IMG/VR virus record: IMGVR_UViG_3300020140_000001 | Coordinates: 1-49,191 of that record | From: a virus | Length of the DNA stretch: 49,191 bases | Strand: one strand, 5' to 3' | Translations under genes and position numbers: made by a program | Shown here: piece by piece, positions 45,719 through 49,191 of the stretch | How positions within the stretch are numbered: position 1 is the stretch's first letter | How the letters are laid out: each line of letters opens with the position of its first letter | Notes under the pieces: model-generated | What the model was told of the DNA's origin: nothing | What the model saw: only the letters and a program-made list of their open reading frames with translations | The model's database searches: none

Positions 45719-46634
45719 TGGAATACAAACGAGACGCCGAACCACACGCGAACTCGGAGCGGTATCACCAGATACCATTGAGCCGAAGAAAGCTAAAACG
45801 CTAATTTTCGGGCCGCCTGGCGTCGGTAAGACGTACGAAGCAATTCGGTTTCCTGGCGTCTACTACTTTGACCACGAAGGCGGTGCAGATCAGGATGAAT
45901 ATCGCGTGCGCCTGAAGAACTCTGGCGCTGGCTACTTCGGTCCGGACCAAGGTTCGCTTGACTTTGAGACAGTGATTGAGGAGGTCCAAACGCTTGCAAC
46001 AATCGAACATCGATACAACACAATGGTGTTCGATAGCATGACCAAGCTATTCAACGCCGCTATCACGGAAGAACAAGAGCGGCTTGGCGACAAGGATGCG
46101 TTCGGCGCTTCAAAAAAAGGTCCAATCCGTCAGGTGACCCGTTTACTGCGATGGGTAAATCGTGCTGATATGAACGCTGTGTTCATTTGCCACCAGAAAG
46201 ATGAATGGGGCAAAGATGACAAAGGCAATCGTGAGGTCGTCGGGCAGACATTCGATTGCTGGGAGAAGTTAGCATACGAACTACATCTTGTTCTACGCAT
46301 CAGCCAGATCGGCACTGGTAAAGACGCCAAAAGGTTCATGCACGTTGGCAAATCGCGGCTAGCGAATTTCCCTTCGGCAGCACGGTTCGATTGGTCATAC
46401 GAGGAGTTCGCTGAACGCTATGGACGGACCGCCATCGAGAAGGCGGCGAAACCTATCATTCTCGCTGGAGACGAACAGGTTGCTGAGGTACGTCGCCTGC
46501 TAGAGATCGTGAAGGTCTCCGAGGATTGGTCGGAAAAGTGCTTCAAAAAGGCCAATGTTGATGATTGGTCTGAGATGGAAGCCGATACTATCGGCAAAGC
46601 TATTGAGTTTCTCAAATCCAAACTGACTGCATAG
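45711..46634 (+). CDS. Sak4-type AAA ATPase (recombination)
   Basis: A 307-residue protein of the AAA_24 / phage nucleotide-binding family. Walker A is LIFGPPGVGKTYEAIR (34-41 GPPGVGKT). Next come YYFDHEGGADQDEYRVR, Walker B NTMVFDSMTKLFNAAI, and VFICHQKDEWGKDDKGN, as in Sak4-like RecA-fold proteins. Phage Sak4 proteins support annealing and strand exchange and often sit beside an SSB gene, as here. The C-terminal about 70 residues are helical and charged. The gene and its two followers are notably more AT-rich than the rest of the operon, a sign of separate origin. Confidence 0.85.
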   Translation: MPDGIQTRRRTTRELGAVSPDTIEPKKAKTLIFGPPGVGKTYEAIRFPGVYYFDHEGGADQDEYRVRLKNSGAGYFGPDQGSLDFETVIEEVQTLATIEHRYNTMVFDSMTKLFNAAITEEQERLGDKDAFGASKKGPIRQVTRLLRWVNRADMNAVFICHQKDEWGKDDKGNREVVGQTFDCWEKLAYELHLVLRISQIGTGKDAKRFMHVGKSRLANFPSAARFDWSYEEFAERYGRTAIEKAAKPIILAGDEQVAEVRRLLEIVKVSEDWSEKCFKKANVDDWSEMEADTIGKAIEFLKSKLTA

Positions 46635-46643
46635 GAGGCATCG

Positions 46644-47132
46644 ATGCGCGTTACCCCACTTTCAGAAAAAGAAGCCGATGAACAGTCATCCAATCTCTGG
46701 GAAGCAGGTGATTATGAGTTCCAGGTGAAGACGGCAGTCGAAAAAGAAAGCGCCAACGGCAACGATATGTTCGCACTGGAGGTCTGGATCTTCGATCAGG
46801 ACAGCAATAAGAAGATGCTGTTCGACTATCTCGTTAATTCTGAGAAGGCGGCTTGGAAAATCAGGCATTTTGCAGCTTCATGTGGTCTGCTACGAGAGTA
46901 CGAAAAGGGCCTTCTTACCGAGAATGAGATGGCCGACCGCACTGGGCGTTGCACAGTTGGAGTTCAACCAGCAAAGGATGGTTATCCAGCAAAGAACGTA
47001 ATCCGCGGCTATATCAAGCAGAGTGGCTCATCATCACCAGAACGCGCGCCGGTGGCGAAGGCTAAGGAAATGGCACCAGCAGGAGGGGGCGACATAGACG
47101 ACGAAATTCCCTTTGGCCCATGCTGGCAATAA
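46644..47132 (+). CDS. SSB-like DUF669 protein
   Basis: A 162-residue protein. The N-terminal 110 residues form an OB-like DUF669 domain (QSSNLWEAGDYEFQVKTAVE; FALEVWIFDQDSNKKMLFDY; IRHFAASCGLLREYEKGLL). The end is a low-complexity linker then DDEIPFGPCWQ, which contains the DDxIPF tip typical of bacterial SSB proteins that recruit repair enzymes. A strong AGGAGG site is six bases before its ATG. Together with the Sak4-like ATPase it makes a recombination/replication pair. Confidence 0.85.
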   Translation: MRVTPLSEKEADEQSSNLWEAGDYEFQVKTAVEKESANGNDMFALEVWIFDQDSNKKMLFDYLVNSEKAAWKIRHFAASCGLLREYEKGLLTENEMADRTGRCTVGVQPAKDGYPAKNVIRGYIKQSGSSSPERAPVAKAKEMAPAGGGDIDDEIPFGPCWQ

Positions 47133-47647
47133 TAAAAGCCTGTATCGCTTGCGGCGGACGGAAGCCGATAGAAGACTTTTACACCCATCCGGCGATGTCG
47201 GATGGGTATCTTAACAAGTGTAAGGAGTGCTGCAAACAGCACAACAGAGAAAATCGCAGCACGAAGTTGGATTATTATAGACAGTATGATCGCAACAGGG
47301 CCAATGAACCATTGCGCTTCCTCGCTAGGATTGAATACGCAAGCACCGAAAGAGGCAAACAGTTAGACCAGGAAGATAGTAAAAGATGGATCAAGCGTAA
47401 CCCGGAAAAACGCAAGGCACATTCAGCTGTCAGTAACGCAATCAGAGACGGTAAGCTGAAGCGTCTACCCTGTGAGTTATGCTATGCCGAAAAAGCGCAA
47501 GCTCATCACGCAGATTATAGCAAACCTCTGGAGGTCCGTTGGTTTTGCACGGAGTGTCACGCTGTGATCCACAAAGATGAACGTGAGCAACGTAGGTTGA
47601 AAGCGGTGTGGCGCCCCGGCGATCGTCCATCGAAGGAAGCGGCGTGA
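47120..47647 (+). CDS. HNH/endonuclease VII-like mobile nuclease
   Basis: A 175-residue protein with an N-terminal zinc finger (CIACGGRKPIEDFYTHPAMS then NKCKECCKQHNRENRS) and a C-terminal nuclease core, CELCYAEKAQAHHADYSKPL then VRWFCTECHAVIHKDEREQR, with the paired Cys and His residues of HNH-type enzymes. It overlaps the SSB gene by 13 bases, and the SSB end is intact. AT-rich compared with the host operon. Likely a homing or free-standing mobile endonuclease. Confidence 0.75.
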   Translation: MLAIIKACIACGGRKPIEDFYTHPAMSDGYLNKCKECCKQHNRENRSTKLDYYRQYDRNRANEPLRFLARIEYASTERGKQLDQEDSKRWIKRNPEKRKAHSAVSNAIRDGKLKRLPCELCYAEKAQAHHADYSKPLEVRWFCTECHAVIHKDEREQRRLKAVWRPGDRPSKEAA

Positions 47648-47829
47648 TGGGGGCGCCCACCAGCCGCGCCGATCTGATCCGGCTAATAGCAGACTGCTTC
47701 GATGCGCAGCCCAGCACGCTGGGCGACCGGTCCGCTGTGCTGAAAGCGACCCGGATACTCGACGCCATTGAAGGTTCCGGCTGCGTGGTGGTGTCGAAGG
47801 AAGAGGAAAGGGTAAAGCCGCTAGCGTGA
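47647..47829 (+). CDS. Small hypothetical protein, last of rightward operon
   Basis: A 60-residue protein (MGAPTSRADLIRLIADCFDA) followed by QPSTLGDRSAVLKATRILDA, probably helical. TGATG overlap with the nuclease gene fixes the start at 47647. It ends eight bases before the convergent minus-strand gene; no clear hairpin terminator was seen there. Confidence 0.5.
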   Translation: MGAPTSRADLIRLIADCFDAQPSTLGDRSAVLKATRILDAIEGSGCVVVSKEEERVKPLA

Positions 47830-47837
47830 CTAGGTGG

Positions 47838-48077
47838 TCAGGGGGCGTTGCTTACATCCTCCACCAGCGAGTCCCACCAAGCTGAATCACGCACGAATAT
47901 TTTGGCGTGTCGAACCTGCTTAGCTCCGGCGTATGTGATTGCTGGCGTCAACGCCTCGACCGCTTCACAAGCCTCACGACTTCCCCGGTGAAGCACCTTG
48001 GTTTCAGCGGTTCCATCAGCCAGAAAGATCGCGACCGCGCAGACGTGCTCTCCGCAGGCGGTGGTCGGGTTACTCAC
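47838..48077 (-). CDS. Small hypothetical protein
   Basis: A 79-residue protein starting GTG 48077 (MSNPTTACGEHVCAVAIFLA) with HRGSREACEAVEALTPAITY, a small alpha/beta fold. It overlaps the next upstream stop by 8 bases. Not recognised. Confidence 0.5.
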   Translation of the reverse strand: MSNPTTACGEHVCAVAIFLADGTAETKVLHRGSREACEAVEALTPAITYAGAKQVRHAKIFVRDSAWWDSLVEDVSNAP

Positions 48078-48348
48078 CGTCGCCTCCTACAACCTTCAGT
48101 TTTGGCGTCTCGTGCAAGCCGTAATAAGCCGCTTCGTAAGTCTGTCCCGGCCGCGTCCTGAACTCGCAACCAACGATGCCACCAGGAACCTTACGGCTAA
48201 CTGGAACGATGAAGCGGAACCCGATTTCCTCATCAATCTCGTGTTCCATAATGCCCCGCGTGACTTCATATTCTAGTTCCCGCAACAATCGCTCGATGCG
48301 CTCCATTCGCATCGTAGCGGCGGTCGTTGGTTTTTCGCCATTGCTCAT
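48070..48348 (-). CDS. Small hypothetical protein
   Basis: A 92-residue protein (MSNGEKPTTAATMRMERIER), with an N-terminal helix and a beta-rich GFRFIVPVSRKVPGGIVGCE and RPGQTYEAAYYGLHETPKL. ATGA overlap with the upstream gene. Not recognised. Confidence 0.5.
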   Translation of the reverse strand: MSNGEKPTTAATMRMERIERLLRELEYEVTRGIMEHEIDEEIGFRFIVPVSRKVPGGIVGCEFRTRPGQTYEAAYYGLHETPKLKVVGGDGE

Positions 48349-48581
48349 TTCAATGCCTCACGATCTACCGCCGCGATCGGAATAAGCGGCCCTGCATGCC
48401 ACCCAGAACTGCCATCCTCGAACTCAACCAAGTACTGATCGCCGTTTTGGTCTACAAGTTTAACGGCTTGTGCTAGAAAACGGTGCGTCATGCGTAAACG
48501 GGGCGACCGCCACACAGTCGGGTCCCCGGAATTGCGATATCGATCGGCCGTGGTTTCAGGGTTGCTCTTTGGACTTTGCAT
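48345..48581 (-). CDS. Small hypothetical protein
   Basis: A 78-residue protein beginning MQSPKSNPETTADRYRNSGD with FLAQAVKLVDQNGDQYLVEF and DGSSGWHAGPLIPIAA near the end. ATG 48581 has AAAGGA eight bases upstream and overlaps the GIY-YIG gene by 26 bases. A second ATG at 48491 has no ribosome site. Unknown family, possibly a small beta-barrel. Confidence 0.5.
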   Translation of the reverse strand: MQSPKSNPETTADRYRNSGDPTVWRSPRLRMTHRFLAQAVKLVDQNGDQYLVEFEDGSSGWHAGPLIPIAAVDREALK

Positions 48582-49191
48582 CCTCTCTGTCCTTTCTCTT
48601 GATAGCGCGCTCCACCGCAGCGGATGCTTCCTCTTGGGTGACCGAGAACCACTCGCCTTGCAGCCGCCTCCCGCGCAATAGCTTGTGGGCCGCTAATTCC
48701 ACTTTGGCCGCCGCTTCGTGCCGCCATGAGTGTAGCACTTTCAGCTTAAACGGGTGGCCAACCTGTATCTCTACAAGCCGGCTCTGAGGATCGGTGGCGA
48801 TTCCGATTTTCATCGGGCCATCATCAGATCCTATTACATAGACCCACCCTGACACCTTGGCGCCACCGGTCTCCGGACGCACGTGCAGATTCTTGTAGAG
48901 CGTGGGCACAGAGAGGCCAACTTGCCGGGCAATTTGTGCGGTGGTGAGTCTCTGTGGACTTCTATCTCGCCACAGCGGTCGCGCCTCTGTCAGCTTAGAT
49001 TCCGTCTTTGCCCGCCTCAATTCTGCCGCTCTCCGATTGCCCTCGCCGCGGCCGGAGCGCGTTTGCGCTTCCAATTTGGATCGGCGCCAATCGGCAATAG
49101 CCGCCGCTGCTCCAGCCATCCCACTGCCAGGCGTCACCGAGACACCGCTATCGTGCGCAGTGACCGTGGCTCTCCTCTTTTCCGCAGCAGC
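48556..49191 (-). CDS. GIY-YIG (T5orf172/MUG113) nuclease-type protein with recombinase-like HTH (5' end beyond window)
   Basis: At least 212 codons, open to the right edge, so the true start may lie outside. Residues near the middle, SPQRLTTAQIARQVGLSVPT then LYKNL, are a Hin/resolvase-type HTH. The C-terminal half has GWVYVIGSDDGPMKIGIATD then PQSRLVEIQVGHPFKLKVLH and LLRGRRLQGEWFSVT, the GIY-YIG-related T5orf172 fold (VYVI ... KIG ... E-WF). The upstream part is Arg/Ala/Glu-rich. The first in-window start is GTG 49137. HTH plus GIY-YIG points to a DNA-cleaving mobile or regulatory protein; the N-terminal piece is needed to decide. Confidence 0.7.
   Translation of the reverse strand, partial: AAAEKRRATVTAHDSGVSVTPGSGMAGAAAAIADWRRSKLEAQTRSGRGEGNRRAAELRRAKTESKLTEARPLWRDRSPQRLTTAQIARQVGLSVPTLYKNLHVRPETGGAKVSGWVYVIGSDDGPMKIGIATDPQSRLVEIQVGHPFKLKVLHSWRHEAAAKVELAAHKLLRGRRLQGEWFSVTQEEASAAVERAIKRKDREDAKSKEQP

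Noticed and set aside
47822-47842. Bidirectional terminator between convergent genes
   Set aside because: Only eight bases separate the stops and no hairpin with a T-run is visible.
1-49191. tRNA genes, integrase, holin or stand-alone endolysin
   Set aside because: I saw no cloverleaf-like segments or catalytic motifs for these by eye; the only wall-acting domain is the transglycosylase in the virion protein. A tRNA scan was not run.

Overview
The window is about 49 kb of a tailed phage (or prophage) genome. It is GC-rich, almost fully coding, and its genes overlap by ATGA, GTGA, TGATG or TAATG junctions nearly throughout. A GcrA-family regulator (41768-42250) points to an alphaproteobacterial host. 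The virion genes (terminase, portal, scaffold, coat, decoration, connector/nozzle-like proteins, a transglycosylase-bearing internal protein, beta-helix tailspikes, no tape measure or contractile sheath seen) suggest podovirus-type architecture. No integrase is visible, but a Cro/CI-type repressor with divergent promoters sits near 43.1 kb, so a temperate or pseudo-temperate lifestyle is possible.

Layout. (1) 34.1 to 0 kb, minus strand: small genes, TerS, TerL, about ten small unknown genes, portal, a 21-residue membrane peptide, an FkbM methyltransferase, scaffold, major capsid protein, decoration protein, small head proteins, a methyltransferase-GT9 glycosyltransferase fusion, connector and nozzle, low-complexity virion proteins, a transglycosylase-containing virion protein, a 1190-residue virion protein, then tail genes with beta-helix folds. 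(2) 34.56-34.74 kb: an intergenic array of nine CGTATC motifs including two dyads. (3) 43.06 to 34.76 kb, minus strand: repressor, small genes, GcrA-like and multi-HTH DNA-binding proteins, a protein with a PEP-CTERM-like end, DUF4326, VRR-NUC nuclease, endonuclease-like gene, a C5 cytosine methyltransferase with a second gene in another frame, RHH regulator, primase-helicase. (4) 43.1 to 47.83 kb, plus strand: small genes, then a Sak4-type ATPase, an SSB/DUF669 protein and an HNH-like nuclease. (5) 49.19 to 47.84 kb, minus strand: a GIY-YIG (T5orf172) protein running off the edge and three small genes.

The most notable content is mobile and overlapping information. The major capsid gene is split by about 1.2 kb holding two complete group I intron cores, one with an HNH gene in its P6 loop. 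The capsid reading frame also ends at GGG-TGA-C, after which a plausible 19-residue extension is open in the +1 frame. A free-standing HNH gene behind TerL ends with the same nine residues as TerL, written with four synonymous changes. The cytosine methyltransferase gene carries a second recognisable phage protein family in another frame. Two sugar/methyl-transfer enzymes lie inside the virion operon, and three neighbouring tail genes begin with Sec-type signal peptides. All functions are read from sequence motifs; no database search was run.
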